Shown: piece after piece, positions 1 to 11,150 of the stretch
How the letters are laid out: every line of letters starts with the position of its first letter
Position numbering within the stretch: the stretch's first letter is position 1
NCBI GenBank assembly: GCA_030762175.1
Contig: CM060834.1
Coordinates: 28,163,501-28,227,500 of the forward strand
Direction: 5' to 3'
DNA length: 64,000 nt
Origin: Metallyticus violacea
Lineage: Eukaryota; Arthropoda; Insecta; Mantodea; Metallyticidae
Position numbers and translations under genes: made by a program
Notes under the pieces: generated by a model
What the model saw: the letters and a program-made list of their open reading frames with translations, nothing else
Databases searched by the model: none
What the model was told of the DNA's origin: nothing

Positions 1-760
1 CTCAACAGTTTCGAAAATTTCAAATGAGCAACTGTGAGGGGAAAACAAATCGATTGTGGTCTAAGGATCACACGGTCGCGTTGAGGAAAGAAATTAACAT
101 ACAATTTGAGAAACGGTTTTGCCCAGAGGTTGGAACGCATTCCTTTGTTGAAGAGCAGATAATTGCAGCAACCTTCGCCGTCAGCGGGCGGTCAAGGGAA
201 CAGCATTAACATTGGATCGCGTCCTAGAATTATGATCCCAAGTGGGCGAGAAAATGACCTCCAGAATAATAATATTTTCCATCTCGTCTTCAAATCACGG
301 CCAGCCATCGCACGGTATAGCCTCCTCCCTCTGGGACCTAACGTGGCGCCATTATCCGTGGCAATATTAATTTCTGACCATTCAACTACTGAAAACACAA
401 TCTTCGTACTGCTCGCACTGTGTTCAAAAATAGCCCTTAACACGGCTGATTTGCAAGCTTCACAGGTTCAAATTGTTCCAGTGAGAGATTCCCTGCCTGC
501 TATTTCCATCAGCGCAGTAATTTTTCATGTACAGCACTTGAAAAGTGAACCTTTTACATAAACCTGTTGTGCTAACTTAGAAAATATAACCACCAGAGAG
601 GGAGCTGCTGGGCACTAAAAATTAAAAATTGCAAAAAGGCTCTTAAAAATACAAAATACGCTCTTATAAGGTATGAAAATAATAAAGCAGTATTCACTTA
701 GGCGGTGAAAAAAATTAGAAGTATTTTTTTTAGAAAAAAAAAAGGCAATATACACCCTCT
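1..760. other. No recognisable gene
   Basis: Short overlapping open frames occur on both strands at 160-560, but none resembles a known family and they shadow one another. From about 600 the sequence becomes strongly A/T-rich with A and T runs. Confidence 0.5.
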
Positions 761-1117
761 GACAAAAAAATATTAGTCATCCCTTGAATGCAACATTCTT
801 CTAAACCCTACTCGATACAGCGGTTCCCAGGGTATCCTGCAAGGCTGTGTAGCCACTGCAGCAGTGTGTTTTATGGCATACATTAAACACGATTTCTAGT
901 ATGTGTTCTATTTTCTGTGTTAGAGTGTGCAGTGATATCGTAGTTAAAAGCGCAGGTCCAGCACTCATAATTTTTTAATAAACCTTTGTAGCATATTATG
1001 ACAAATTAATTTCCTAATGTTTCCCATACAAAGCAAGCTTTAACGTAAACGTATTATATATATATATATATATTATAATGAATATATACTATTTTCTTCG
1101 GTATTTGTTCTATCTAA

Positions 1118-1303
1118 ATGCAATATGCTACACACTCATTCCTTGCACATGCAAGAAGGACAAAAGTCCGCTTAAGGACACAAATTCAAGAAGCCTGGGA
1201 TGTTGTAGCCTCTCGTCCACGCTACTGTAGAAATCTGACATCATCTATGCCTCTAAGATTGAGGACAGTTATACTTGCTGAGGGTTCATACACCCGACAT
1301 TAA
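1118..1303 (+). pseudogene. Tc1-like transposase C-terminal fragment
   Basis: The 61-residue frame contains the pattern AWDVVASRPRYCRNLTSSMP followed by an arginine-rich stretch and AEGSYTRH. This fits the end of Tc1-type transposases, where a conserved SMPRR motif precedes a short basic tail ending in a G-x-T-R-Y-like motif. The region with the catalytic DDE/D residues is absent. The same fragment occurs at 62402-62596 on the minus strand with about the same boundaries, so it is a fixed part of a repeated short element. It cannot encode an active enzyme. The methionine start has no known meaning. Confidence 0.55.
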
Positions 1304-1509
1304 TTTGTGTTTATTTCTATGTGTTTTCATTTTAGAAGATATATTTTTCTGTCCATATATTTATTTATTTGTAAAGAAGACGATAGTTTGCGATTCGGTT
1401 TTTGTATGTGCATAGGTAATGTCATAATACTCAAATGATACGTTAAAATATAACATGGTAGTAAAATAACATAATGTTCTGCAAATATACTTATAAAACT
1501 AATAATAAA

Positions 1510-1590
1510 AAAAAAGTTGTGTCGGATTTGAACCCAGGAGGTTACGCAGAAGGGGCGTGCCTTCTAAACCGCTCCATAACTGTTACTCTG
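1510..1590 (-). promoter_or_regulatory. tRNA-like segment with Pol III B-box-like motif
   Basis: Read on the minus strand, the segment has a lead resembling tRNA positions around the A box, then the B-box-like string GGGTTCAAATCC. The same arrangement is at 62170-62232 on the plus strand inside the second copy of the element. It resembles the head of a tRNA-derived SINE captured by the DNA transposon. It is not a tRNA gene: I could not fold a full cloverleaf. Confidence 0.4.
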
Positions 1591-1725
1591 CCCTAAACTT
1601 CTCTTTCCATATGCTTATAATTGTGGCCATTACGTTTACAGACAAAGCGCCCGCTACAGTATGTTTGTGAATACAGCGTTTACGAACGTACCCAAAGTTT
1701 TCCGATCGACATGAATCTGGCGGAC

Positions 1726-1750
1726 TTTTTTTTTTTTTTTTTTTTTTTTT
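1726..1750. repeat. Poly-T run of 25
   Basis: An uninterrupted T run lies at the right edge of the Tc1-like element, where the second copy has only about six T. Confidence 0.85.
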
Positions 1751-1924
1751 GTTTTGTTATTGTCAAAGGGTGTACACAATATCTGCATATAAAATAAAAT
1801 ACTCCTACGTAATGAAATAGCAGTGTATGACTAAAAACTGTTCCATGTTCTCTATAACAAATCATAGTCTCCTGTAACTTAAATATCCTTACCATTCCGC
1901 ACCACGGGAACATACAGACAAATA

Positions 1925-2310
1925 CTTCACACACAACAGTTCTATAGGCTCAAAATCGGGAAACAATTTGCACTTGCCATCTAATACTTTCTTCTCTAAA
2001 GTGCCTAACCCGGATTATGATGCGATATTTTCTCAAAATTTCATACCACTCAAATCCTGTTGAAGTTTTTTAATGATTGTTACTGCATCAACAAGAGGCG
2101 AGCTTCTCTGCTCCATTTTAGTTAACATCGCAGGAATTTCATTGAAATGAACTTCAATATGTGGTGTTCTTTATATGCATTGCTGTATTATTCAGTTGCT
2201 CTTTACTGACCGCCAAATAACTTGGCGATTGGTCGCGCAGAAGGTCACAGCTGCTTTCTACAAAGTTGCCACGTTGTTGATAATGCAGTTGGAATTGCCG
2301 AAAGAATTCG
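1925..2310 (-). pseudogene. hAT-like transposase relic
   Basis: Read on the minus strand from about 2161, one frame gives EIPAMLTKMEQRSSPLVDAV followed by a lysine/leucine-rich helix and then, past two in-frame stops, LEKKVLDGKC. The order (a leucine-rich segment with P-x-x-L-x-K-L/M-E, a helix ending in LQQDL, then a short G-L-x-x-L block) recalls a CGGBP1-like hAT subgroup just before its C-terminal dimerisation region. Sequence at 2170-2310 may belong to the same protein. No catalytic motif, terminal inverted repeat or 8-bp duplication was seen. Two stops make it dead. A match to another insect repeat protein is possible. Confidence 0.35.
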
Positions 2311-2319
2311 TTATTTTTT

Positions 2320-3513
2320 AAGCACTTATATTTACGTGAATCTAATTACTAATATATTTTAATTAGCTTTCATATATATAATTTCTTATTTATTCATGTA
2401 TTTATAAATGCATTTTGGGATATAAATTATATTTATACAGTTGTACACTTTTTAATTTAATATAAGCTGTAACATGCTTTGCTTTTTGTGTATTACATTT
2501 TAAATTACATATGTAAATATTCCTCCTTAGAAAGCACAAATGTAAATATTAATACTTACAAGTTAAAATATAATTTATAAAATAAATTAATTTTATTAAA
2601 AAGAAACTTTTATATTATATAATACCTGAAATCAGAAAAAAATATGAAGTGGCTCGCTTAAGTCGAATTCTTTCATTCAGTTACAGGGTTCATATTTTGA
2701 CTGGTGTATGAAACACCGGGTTACGAGGTGTGTTCTGATAATTTTCCTTTTAATACAATGTGAACGCTGCTGTTCTTTCGCCATATTTTGCAACTCTGCA
2801 TAATGGTCGCCAGCAAATGCTTCCTTCCTTCTTGAACTAAGAGTGTACCTTGCGAATTAAGTCTCTCGCTTGTTTGTATAACACTACCTGCTTCCTTTCA
2901 TTGCTAAATCTCTGCTCTATTATTTATTTAACACACATTCATAAAAAGATCTTAAATACAGGGAAAAAACGCACTGCTTTCTATTGGCCAAAAATCACGA
3001 CGTCCTGTTGATGTTACTGGACGTTCCGCCTGAACCGCCAAGTTACATGCCGGCTAATATAAGTGACATTTTTTTCTCGGGATATATCTAAAAATAAAAC
3101 ACACAAATTTTCGTTTAAAATACTAATTTTCAGTATCTCTAAAACCTATTCTTAAAAAAGTACTTCTATCAATAACATAAATTAAGTAAACATAAAAGTA
3201 TTTTTTAAGAAAAAATATTGCTTTATACCTCTTTACAGCACGGTTGACTGAAGATGTCTGGGCCTTTGATGGAAAATCAGTGTCCTCATTTATCGACCGT
3301 TTGTATAAAATATTTTACTGGTTTTGTTTTTTTGGCATATTCAAGAGAAAGCGGTAGTTAATGCACCTGTTAACACAACTAACAGTTTGAACAAATAACT
3401 TAAATCAAATACTTCAAGCATGCCGAACAGTGTCGTCATTATCAGAGTGACTCAAGTTCAAATATTGGAATATTAAGGCTGAAAAAATGATTATTTTTTT
3501 TAGTTATTTTGTA
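2320..3513. other. AT-rich spacer
   Basis: No coding signature. Long A/T-rich tracts dominate 2330-2640 and 3080-3230. Confidence 0.5.
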
Positions 3514-3526
3514 GCAATCTGATATC

Positions 3527-3819
3527 TTTATTTATTTTTTTTTTTAATGACGTTTAAAGCTCGTTTTTATTACTGATGCATCACAGGCGGTGGACACTGA
3601 TGATACATGAAATGAAATAATATATTGGGAAAGGATTTATTTTTAAGTAAGGAAACGTTCCAGGCCTAGGTTTAGGGTACCTCCCCAGCATTTGCTGTTT
3701 ATGAGGAGTGAGGAAAACCTGAAAAAAGCCTCAGTTAGGGAGGACGGTCCTGGTGGGATTCGAACCCCAGACCTTCCGCTCCCGAGTCCACGCCTTAAAG
3801 ACCTCGGCCACCCATGGCT
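3527..3819 (-). mobile_element. SINE-A copy 1 (full length)
   Basis: tRNA-derived SINE on the minus strand. The head (right end, near 3740-3819) has the tRNA-like A-box region ending in AAGGCG-type sequence and the B-box GGTTCGAATCC reversed (ggattcgaacccc). The body carries the family landmarks gggtacctccccgg and catttgctgtttatgagg. The left end is an A/T-rich tail. It is flanked by an imperfect duplication, gcaatctgatatc (3514-3526) and gtaatctgacatc (3820-3832), which sets the boundaries. An open frame across it is a by-product of the repeat. Confidence 0.85.
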
Positions 3820-4077
3820 GTAATCTGACATCAATCGATTGTTGGTAACAATGTGCCTACTTTGAAAGCTAAAATAAATATTTCAAAAATTGCAAAAATT
3901 AAATCTATCAATTAAAAATTATAATAAGTGTGACAGTATTTATGATCTGCCACCCTCAAATTTAATTAGAGTAATTATTACAAGTAATTTATGTAACTGC
4001 GTTATAGTCATGAGTGTAATGTCATTTTATTTCCTGTACAAGTGTTGAACTATTGTGTGTAAAATGCTCCCAAATTA

Positions 4078-4160
4078 TCATTTCATCTCATGTATCACCA
4101 GTGTCCACAGCCTATGGTGCCTCAGTAGTAAAAACGGTTGTTAAACACTATTAAAAAAGT
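4078..4160 (+). mobile_element. SINE-A copy 2 (3' end only)
   Basis: Contains only the last part of the SINE-A body: tcatttcatctcatgtatca, a gtgcctcagtagtaaaaacg block, then gttaaacactattaaaaaa. The head and central body are missing, as expected for a 5'-truncated insertion or a remnant. It faces SINE-A copy 1 in opposite orientation about 260 bases away. Confidence 0.75.
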
Positions 4161-4379
4161 AAAAATAAATAAATATAAACAGCACCAACAGACGAGCCTC
4201 AACATTGGTCAAAATGAGTAAGACTTTCAATAATGAAACTTGCAACAATTAAATTTAAAAGCAATTAGGCATTTACCGGCCAGTACACATTCAGTTTACA
4301 ATTTTTGAACCAGCATTTGATAAAATCGGCTTTCCACATGCATTATAACACGGGCAACGATTACCTTCTTCTTATTGCA

Positions 4380-4830
4380 CATTTCTTTACAAAATTTTCG
4401 ATATGATTCTCGAACATACATTGCTCCTATTATTTTAGAACCGATTTACATGTTACAGAACATAACTGATGATTTTATATCCAAGTTCCGAAAAGAACTT
4501 TTGTAAATATTTGAAGGTAATCTGCCTTCTGGGCAACAAATTTATCTTTCACAATGCCGTAGAACGAAAAGTCTTATGATATGAGATTGCTTGTTAAAGA
4601 ACTTCCTCGCCAGAACACTATCATAATGCGGTGGTGCTCTGTCCTGTTGCCATATCAACTACATCTGATTGAACGAGGGCTGTTACCACCTTTTGTAGCA
4701 TCCTAAGATATCATTCGTTTATAACAGTGTCTTCAAAAAGTACGACTCATTAACTGCTACATTACAAATGCCACCCCAGGTATCACTCCTGAAGGGTTTA
4801 AAGTCATCCGTTATTATTTCATATGGGTAT
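4380..4830 (-). pseudogene. Mariner-like (DUF4817-type) transposase relic
   Basis: On the minus strand one frame reads WQQDRAPPHY followed by DSVLARKFFNKQ (about 4598-4660). This matches the QQDGAPPH motif around the second catalytic aspartate in a lineage of insect mariner-like transposases whose N-terminal helix-turn-helix Pfam calls DUF4817. An upstream piece, MLQKVVTALVQ, fits the segment before that motif. A downstream piece, FYGIVKDKF, fits the part following the third catalytic residue, but the stretch holding that residue is deleted. Frames change at least twice and stops are present. It lies immediately next to the mariner at 4864, and no terminal repeats of its own were found. Confidence 0.45.
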
Positions 4831-4863
4831 TCACTTGTCCATAATTATAACTGTGCCGGTTTA

Positions 4864-6072
4864 TACGAGGGTAGGTCCATACGCTTCCGTTCTAACCATT
4901 TTCTAGGTTGATAAAGATAAAAACGATATTAACTTTTCAATATAGTTACCTTTTATTGCAATACACTTCTCACATCTTTGAATTAACAGTTCAACCTCCC
5001 CCCCAAAAAAAAAATAAATAGAAGTCTTGTCTGCGAAATGCGCATAAATAGCATCCGTCACTTCTTCATCACACTTAAATTTCCTTCCTCGAAGGTCCTT
5101 CTTGAGTTTTGAGAAGAGAAAATATTCACTGGGAACTAGATCTGGACTGTAGGGTGGATGGTCGATCTCCTCGAAGCCATGTTTCTTCACAGCTTCCTTT
5201 GCAACAAGAGCTGTGTGCACAGGGCGTTGTAGTGAAGAAGGCGCACAACACCATTCGCGTTTTCTCTTTGATGGAAGACGTAGTCTGTGCAGTAGGCCAG
5301 CACAGTACTCCGTGTTAACTGTGATATTCCTCTCCTTGAAGTCAGTGAAGAGTATTCCTTCACAGTCCCAAAAGATTGTAGCCATGGTCTTCTTGGTCGA
5401 CTGAGTTACCTTGGCCTTTAGAGGCGGTGCTTCGCCAGGTTTACGCCACTTCATTGAGTCTCTTTTGGACAAGGAATCATAATAGAGGACCCTAGTTTCA
5501 TCTTCTGTAACAATGGTTTGCAGAACTTCTTTCTCGTTGCCATGGCAGAGCTCCAAAAATGCCTGACAACAGATGACTCATTGCTGCTTTTGGACTGAGG
5601 AAAGAAGTCTATTCACCCATCTTGCACTAACCTTATTCATGTTTAAATGTTCTTAAATAATTCGAAGGACTGTTGTTTTAGACAGGCCCAACCGTGCTTG
5701 TTATTTCTGTAGCTCTGAGCCGCCGATCTTCCATAATTTCCCCTTCCACAAGAGCGATGTTTTCAGGAGTGAGCACCTCCTAGGGCCGACCTATACGCTC
5801 TTCTTCTTCAATGCTTTCTCGACCCATTCGAAAAAGTTTTAACCATTCTTTTACGGTAGACTATGAGGGAGATGCTTCCCCTTATGCACTGTCACAATCG
5901 CTGTTTAATTACATTTGGAGTAACTCCTTCTTTATGAAGAATTTAATAACAGCTCGAAACTCTACTTTGAAAATGTTATTTACTTAACAGATAAGGTAGA
6001 CACCAGATAAATATTTTGTGAAAGCGATCATCCTTATCGGCGAGGCCGGAAACTTATGGACTTACCCTCTTA
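4864..6072 (-). mobile_element. Mariner element with both terminal inverted repeats
   Basis: The left end TACGAGGGTAGGTCCATA (from 4864) pairs with the right end, whose reverse complement is TAAGAGGGTAAGTCCATA (to 6072). Similarity continues to about 34 bases with only scattered mismatches. The total length, about 1.2 kb, is usual for mariner. The transposase relic lies between, on the minus strand. A 5'-truncated relative with the same left terminus is at 29669-29995. Confidence 0.88.
4912..5970 (-). pseudogene. Mariner transposase (DD34D type), inactivated
   Basis: The N-terminal part (about 5780-5960) can be read through three stops as a mariner HTH region with STVKEWLKLFRMGRESIE. The longest open stretch, 5556-4903, begins before the first catalytic block VTEDET (about 5490), keeps HPPYSPDLVPSEYFLF (about 5120-5160) and ends with the typical RCEKCI...GNYIEK tail. 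The second catalytic region survives only in another frame, where HDNA has become HYNA, and compensating shifts garble 5230-5290. In the third block the aspartate of PSDY is glutamate. The enzyme would bind the terminal repeats and catalyse cut-and-paste transposition; with two catalytic residues changed, stops and frameshifts it is dead. Confidence 0.85.
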
Positions 6073-6660
6073 TGATCGTTCATCAGTCCATAAAATTATT
6101 TTCCAAAATTAGGATCAGCTTCATGTTGCACGAGGAACCATTCACAATCAAACGTGCAGCTCAGGTAAAACAGTTACATGAAGTACATCTGGATATTACT
6201 ATAGTAGCAACAAATCAGACACCTCCAGAATTCTTAATGTACCAACGAATAATTTTTTACTGAAAAGGTCCACATTGAAAAAGTATTTGCTAATTTTTAA
6301 GCCTAGAATACTTTAAGATCAGGATGAAGAATGTTATGTACAGAGTTCACCTTCTGGAGCATGTACTCCGTGAAATTACCCAAGTATAGCGGTGTACGGC
6401 GTTTTTGAGGAGAGCGTGAAACAAATAGTCAAAGGATTCACTGTTGATATTCCACGTCAGGTCTTCCGAGCTCTGGTTTGCTTTGCTGATTCTATCGAAC
6501 TACTTGTAAACTGTAAACTTGTAAAGTCTAAGGAACTATTAACCAGAAATGATGTACTCTCCCTCAGAACTACGAGGAATTTGAATTTGTCATTTTGAGT
6601 TCTGAACAAAACGCCAATGGCATCATACCCGAATGTCCGTGAAATAAAAAGTTAAATCTG
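6073..6660. other. Spacer between two mariner relics
   Basis: Two short plus-strand frames occur (6018-6263 and 6392-6598). I do not recognise either; the first begins inside the right end of the mariner. The base composition is less AT-rich than average, so an unrecognised old repeat is possible. Confidence 0.35.
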
Positions 6661-6664
6661 CAGC

Positions 6665-7007
6665 AAAGTTATGATAAATGTCTTCTGGAGTATAAAGCAA
6701 CAATTCATATGGATGTAATGCCTAAAGGAATAACAATAAACCCCAATGTTTACGACCCAATTGTAGCTTCAGCAATGCGATGCAAGATCTCACAAAAGTC
6801 TAAAACAACCAGAAGCTATAGATGAACTCAAGTTTACAGTTACAGTTCAGCCATTCTGTGTACAGTTTGGGTCTAGCACCTCCGGATGTTAATCTCTTCG
6901 ATCCCTTGAAGCATGCTATCCGTGGGAAGAAGTTTAAGCCCGATGATGTCATCAGCGCAGCGAGAACTTGGTTGCGTCGACAGAACAAGCAGTACATGCT
7001 GGAATGA
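6665..7007 (+). pseudogene. Mariner transposase C-terminal relic
   Basis: On the plus strand KVMINVFW (6665-6688) fits the beta-strand after the first catalytic residue of mariner, and MPKGITINPNVY about 60 bases on fits the following segment. The 6822-7007 frame then gives LAPPDVNLFDPLKHAIRGKK, which matches the SPDLAPSDxHLFGPLK block with the third catalytic aspartate kept, then a tryptophan-containing helix like TWLRRQNK. The second catalytic motif is lost in a frameshifted, shortened region at about 6770-6850. It belongs to a different mariner lineage from 4864-6072, closer to the one at 26251. Confidence 0.6.
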
Positions 7008-7009
7008 AG

Positions 7010-8625
7010 TTATAGAATTCAACGGAGAGTAATATTATATTTACAACATGTGTAATTTTCAAGACCTGGGGTTAAAACGACAGTACTTTAGAATATTTCT
7101 AAGCACTCACTCTTTTAAAGACTAGGTTTTCTATTAAAGTTTTACAAGATAACCTTGATTCTACATAAAGTAGATAGGCAATCTGAACAGAAAATTTCTG
7201 CCACTGAGTTGTTCTTCAGGGGAACGAGAAGACGGATAGGGAAGGCTTTAGATTTGCTGTTCATCAGTTTATTATGCGATTACGAAATCTGGTTTAATAT
7301 TCTGGGAAAATTCAACTGAAAGTAAACGAGATTGTACATTTAAAAAGTATAGAAAAAATAATATGTGTTATGAGTAATTGAAAACCATGAAGAGGTCTAT
7401 TTCGAAAATGAAGCCTCACGTCCTTATGACTATATACTTTATTTTGTGAAAATTGACATTAAAAATCAACATCAATTGGTTCAAAATATGGAAATTGCAT
7501 GACATAAACATTATGCAAATGTGTAATTTGCACAGACTCGTTGCAAATTTCCTACTCTTGTTATTAAAAAGGAGTTTATTATTAGTGCATCAGAATAATT
7601 AACGCTATCTCAAACATTCCCAAATTATTGTAATCCGATAAACTGATATGATATTCTGTAACTGCTGTTTGTTACAGAATATCTATGCAACAAGATCTAA
7701 TATTCAGTTGACTTCATAGATGAATAATGTATAATGTTCAAATAGTGTTCAATTATTAGACAATATATCTACATGGCAAAATAGCCACTGCCTCTTTCTG
7801 CTTTTGCACGAATGTTATCTATTTATTAAATATTTATGTAGCTTTATTTTTATTGTGCATTTCATTTCTGGATAGCTGTGGTCACATTCCAACGAATCAT
7901 CAAACATAGATGTTTCCACTTGCCCTGGCATTTTCTTTCCATTGCTGAAATATTACGGAGAAGTGAACTAAAATTAAAAATACACAATAATTCAGTGAAT
8001 AGACAAAACAGTCACGCAAAAGCTTTATGGGGGAAAAGGGGGGTGGTTTAAAAAGACAGGCCATTATTAATGGTAATAAAAATAGGTTTTGTTTTCTAAT
8101 AATTTATTAGAATGTGTTAATAAACGGGAGAATATATTTTAAAATTTACAACTAATAAATTACTCTATTTTATTCAAGAAAGAAAATAAATTATACATAA
8201 TAAATAAATAATTTATTTTACTATATCATTTATTCAACTCATCGGATTAAAATATTTGCACTCAAGGTGAAATTATGAATCATAGATCTCTTTTAAAAAT
8301 CATACTCCAATTGCCTTATTGGTATTACAATTATAAGAAAATATTAGGAATTTGAAAGATTTTTTTCAACATTGCTTTTGAATTGTACAGATTTACCTTA
8401 GGTATATAATGATGATCTCTGCGACAACTTAGAGGAAGAAATAGATCCTAGACAATGCAGTGTTGTTGGATATTTTTATTTTGGCAAACAACCTATGTTC
8501 TCTGACTGGTCGTTTAGGAGGCATATATCATAAAAATACAGGTATTGGGAACATTTAACACTTATTAGTGATATTATTAATTTGTTCTGAAAGTACTCTT
8601 GGGACAGATTACAGGTGTACAAAGC
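7010..8625. other. AT-rich spacer
   Basis: No coding or structural signature was recognised, apart from an extremely A/T-rich stretch at about 8090-8260. Confidence 0.5.
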
Positions 8626-8629
8626 GTCT

Positions 8630-8790
8630 GTCTGCCCTGAACCTAGTTGCATTCATTACGCCGCCATAGTAGTGACCGTGAGATTTATGCAAACATTCCA
8701 CACATGATTAAAAGCAACGAATATTTGCTCAATTAGTTCATGTCTTGTGCCAACTCGGTTCGTGTACACCACTATCTCCGTATGCTCAAA
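8630..8790 (-). pseudogene. Mariner-like transposase tail fragment
   Basis: On the minus strand one frame reads VVYTNRVGTRHELIEQIF followed by a short V/C-rich end and a stop. This resembles the last 50 or so residues of the DUF4817-type mariner-like transposases, where a V-Y-x-T-x-V-G-T-x-x-E-L-x-x-R-I segment follows the third catalytic residue. No catalytic residue is included. It is a short match, so a chance resemblance cannot be excluded. Confidence 0.4.
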
Positions 8791-9346
8791 TGTCTTTAGG
8801 GAAAGAATAGACACCCATTCTTAGTGGATACTTATATTTAACTTCACACCTATCGGCTACACACAGAGCTACACGGCGAGGACAAGACAGACAATGTTGA
8901 ATCACATGATTGATGTTAAATCACATTGCAACCAATATAAAATATATGAATGTAAACAAACACGGATGCAAAAATTCTAAGCGAAGCTTCACAAAATATA
9001 GGTTGTTTAAGAAACAATGTTCATCATTGTGAGGTATATATACCTCTCCCCCGAATATGCCGCATAGGATCTTTAATTTATATATATATATATATATACA
9101 TATATACAATGACTCACATAAAGTATTAGCTATTGCTAAATACTGACTTTTTACTAAGCAAGGTCCCTGCATGATAGATTCACAGCCCTACATTTCAGCG
9201 AGCCCCATCATGGGACTCCGGGAATGGGATAACTTCATACATACATTCCAACCTTTTTACTGAAATGAGAGCATTAAATCAATTTTGAAAGAATACCATG
9301 GTACTTAATTAATGCATTCACCTGTAAGTGACTTTTTCTAAATGTA
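8791..9346. other. AT-rich spacer with TA microsatellite
   Basis: Holds a TA repeat at about 9077-9098 and no gene-like frame. Confidence 0.5.
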
Positions 9347-9850
9347 TACTCCTCCTTACTTTTAGAACCCTCCCTAACCTAAAAGTATATTTCGTCGCAA
9401 CCTACCTCCTTCCAAATTACCTCGTCAGGTCGCAGGCTTACATCCTTGCTAACGCCCTAAATGTAAAACCTGTGCGCTATAATAATTATTTCATATCATT
9501 CGTCCCACAGCTCTAATTTATCCAGAGAATTTAACATTTATTCATTTGCTACTTGTTCTTCCAAGAACGTCGTATATATGTTATCTTGTAAGCTTTGCAA
9601 AGCATTTTATATTGGTTTAACTTCTACTGTCATTTCGCTCTGTATGAACAATCATGGACGTTCTGTTAAAACCAAATCTCCCTTGCCAGTTGCCCAACAT
9701 GCCTTATCTCACTGTAAGGATTTTGATGATGCTTTTAATTTAACACTTGTTGACGCTTTACCGACTTATGCTCCTGAAGGTTACCTTAGAGATAGAGAGA
9801 TGACAGATTATTTTTGCATAAGCGTGTACACCCCCGGGTTTAAAACTTGT
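9347..9850 (+). pseudogene. Penelope-like element, C-terminal GIY-YIG endonuclease end
   Basis: Two frames joined by one shift describe the end of a Penelope-like retroelement protein. The first (about 9355-9480) has the cysteine linker HPC then RPKCKTC, with in-frame stops. The second (from 9530) continues with FATCSSKNVVYMLSCKLC and AFYIGLT, the GIY-YIG nuclease core with a V-Y and Y-I-G pair, then SLCMNNHGRSVK and a VAQHALSH segment with conserved histidines. In active elements this domain nicks target DNA for target-primed reverse transcription. No reverse transcriptase is recognisable upstream, so the copy is 5' truncated. The catalytic arginine expected after YIG-x-T is not visible (SLCMNNH in place of LxxRxNxH). 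Confidence 0.75.
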
Positions 9851-9910
9851 GTTAATATTCCTCCTTGTACTTTGTTATTATTGTTTTCAAATTTTTATTT
9901 TATTCACTAA

Positions 9911-10843
9911 TATTGAACCCCAGACCATTCACTTGAGCTGCTCCGGTTAAATTACAAAGCTGTAAATTATTTTATATCATATACTTATCTAAATATAAAA
10001 AGGAAGAAAAAGAAGGTTGATTCACGTAAGAGCAAAACACGAAAAAACGAAATAACTGTTATTTCACGTGGGTCCAGGAAATAAGCATGCATTTAATCTG
10101 AGGGAAATGTTCGTGCACGATAAAAGTTTCAGTTGGAACGTTTATTTATTTCTCCTGTTTCCGTTTTGTTACATTTCTGTTCTGGAAACTATTTCTCGAG
10201 GCATTTCCGCCTTCTAAAAAGGCTTGGTTCGGATGTTTATTTCAGGGTCCCAGGAGGCGTTACCGACGGTATCTCCTCTCTAGTGACCTCCGGCGCTTTT
10301 TGCCCTTGAGCGACTGAGTCGCATTAGAATATTTAGAATTCACACGACAAGAATTAGGTGTGGCGCCCTGTTGTCGCCATCACATTTTGTATTTTGTTTA
10401 GTTTCTTGTTAGCTGTAGACTATACAATTCTGTAGCGGTTGTCTGCTAATAAGTAACGCAAGTCTATTATTTGATGCAATCGAGAAAGCACCAACTCACA
10501 ATCCCTACGAGAGTCACTAAATGAAGTCATGGCGCATGGCACCGCTTTACGAGGACACTAAGAAAGTTTTCGGATCCCAATAAACTGTTTACAATAATAT
10601 AACCATGTGGCAGCCCATTCATCTGCAAACTGCAGTCTCAAGAATACACACGTCAGTTATTCAGTGTTGCGCAATGGGAGAGCATTGCCATGCAATAATT
10701 TATTACGATTATAAAAGCGGTTTAAGCCACGGTTCTTGTCTTGAAACACGTACATAGGCTTTAGAGGAGTTAAGTCTTGAGTTAATTCACAAAATTTAAG
10801 AGGAACCGAACATCCTTTAAAGACTAAGACAAAAGAGAAAGAC
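9911..10843. other. Spacer with a GC-richer patch
   Basis: Nothing recognised. 10180-10370 is richer in G/C than its surroundings and has no long frame. Confidence 0.45.
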
Positions 10844-10855
10844 TTTAAAAGCAGT

Positions 10856-11138
10856 TTTTTTAATGGTGTTAACGCCCGTTTTTACTACTGAGGCATCATA
10901 GGCGATGGACGCTGATGATACATGAGAGGAAATGATATATTGGGAAAAGATTTTTTTTTTGGGTAGGAAATGTTCCAGGCCTAAGTTTAGGGTACCTCCC
11001 CGGCATTTGCCATGGATGAGGACTGAAGAAAACCTGGAAAAAACCTCAGTCAGGGAGGACGGTCCTGGAAGGATTCGAACCCCCAGACCTCCCGCTCACG
11101 AGTTCGTGCCTTAATGACCTCGGCCACTGGTGGCGGTT
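10856..11138 (-). mobile_element. SINE-A copy 3 (full length)
   Basis: Complete SINE-A on the minus strand, with head (ggattcgaacccccag, tgacctcggccactgg) at the right and the 3' end (gttaacgcccgtttttacta reversed) at the left. It is flanked by tttaaaagcagt (10844-10855) and tttaacagcagt (11139-11150), a 12-base duplication with one mismatch, so it is a retroposed insertion. Open frames across it on both strands are repeat-derived. Confidence 0.88.
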
Positions 11139-11150
11139 TTTAACAGCAGT

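Larger units (their letters stand above)
761..1750 (+). mobile_element. Short Tc1-like DNA transposon, copy 1
   Basis: This block aligns by eye over nearly its whole length with the reverse complement of 62001-62948. It begins with an A-rich end followed by tagtcatccc (about 774-783). The opposite end of the second copy carries the same gagtcatccc string in inverted orientation, so these are probably terminal inverted repeats. Inside are a C-terminal transposase relic (1118-1303) and, on the other strand, a tRNA-like stretch near 1510-1590. At under 1 kb it is too short for a complete Tc1 transposase, so it is most likely a non-autonomous derivative. The right end is blurred by a 25-T run. 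The Tc1 assignment is inferred from the protein relic. Confidence 0.6.

Noticed and set aside
163..561. 132-codon plus-strand frame near the left edge
   Set aside because: No recognisable domain; overlaps an 83-codon antisense frame.
1680..1934. 84-codon minus-strand frame
   Set aside because: Spans a 25-T run that codes for poly-lysine; no family resemblance.
3643..3834. Protein-coding frame with RRGLGSGRSGVRIPPG
   Set aside because: It lies in SINE-A copy 1; the same peptide arises from the other SINE-A copies (11046, 52068, 55185).
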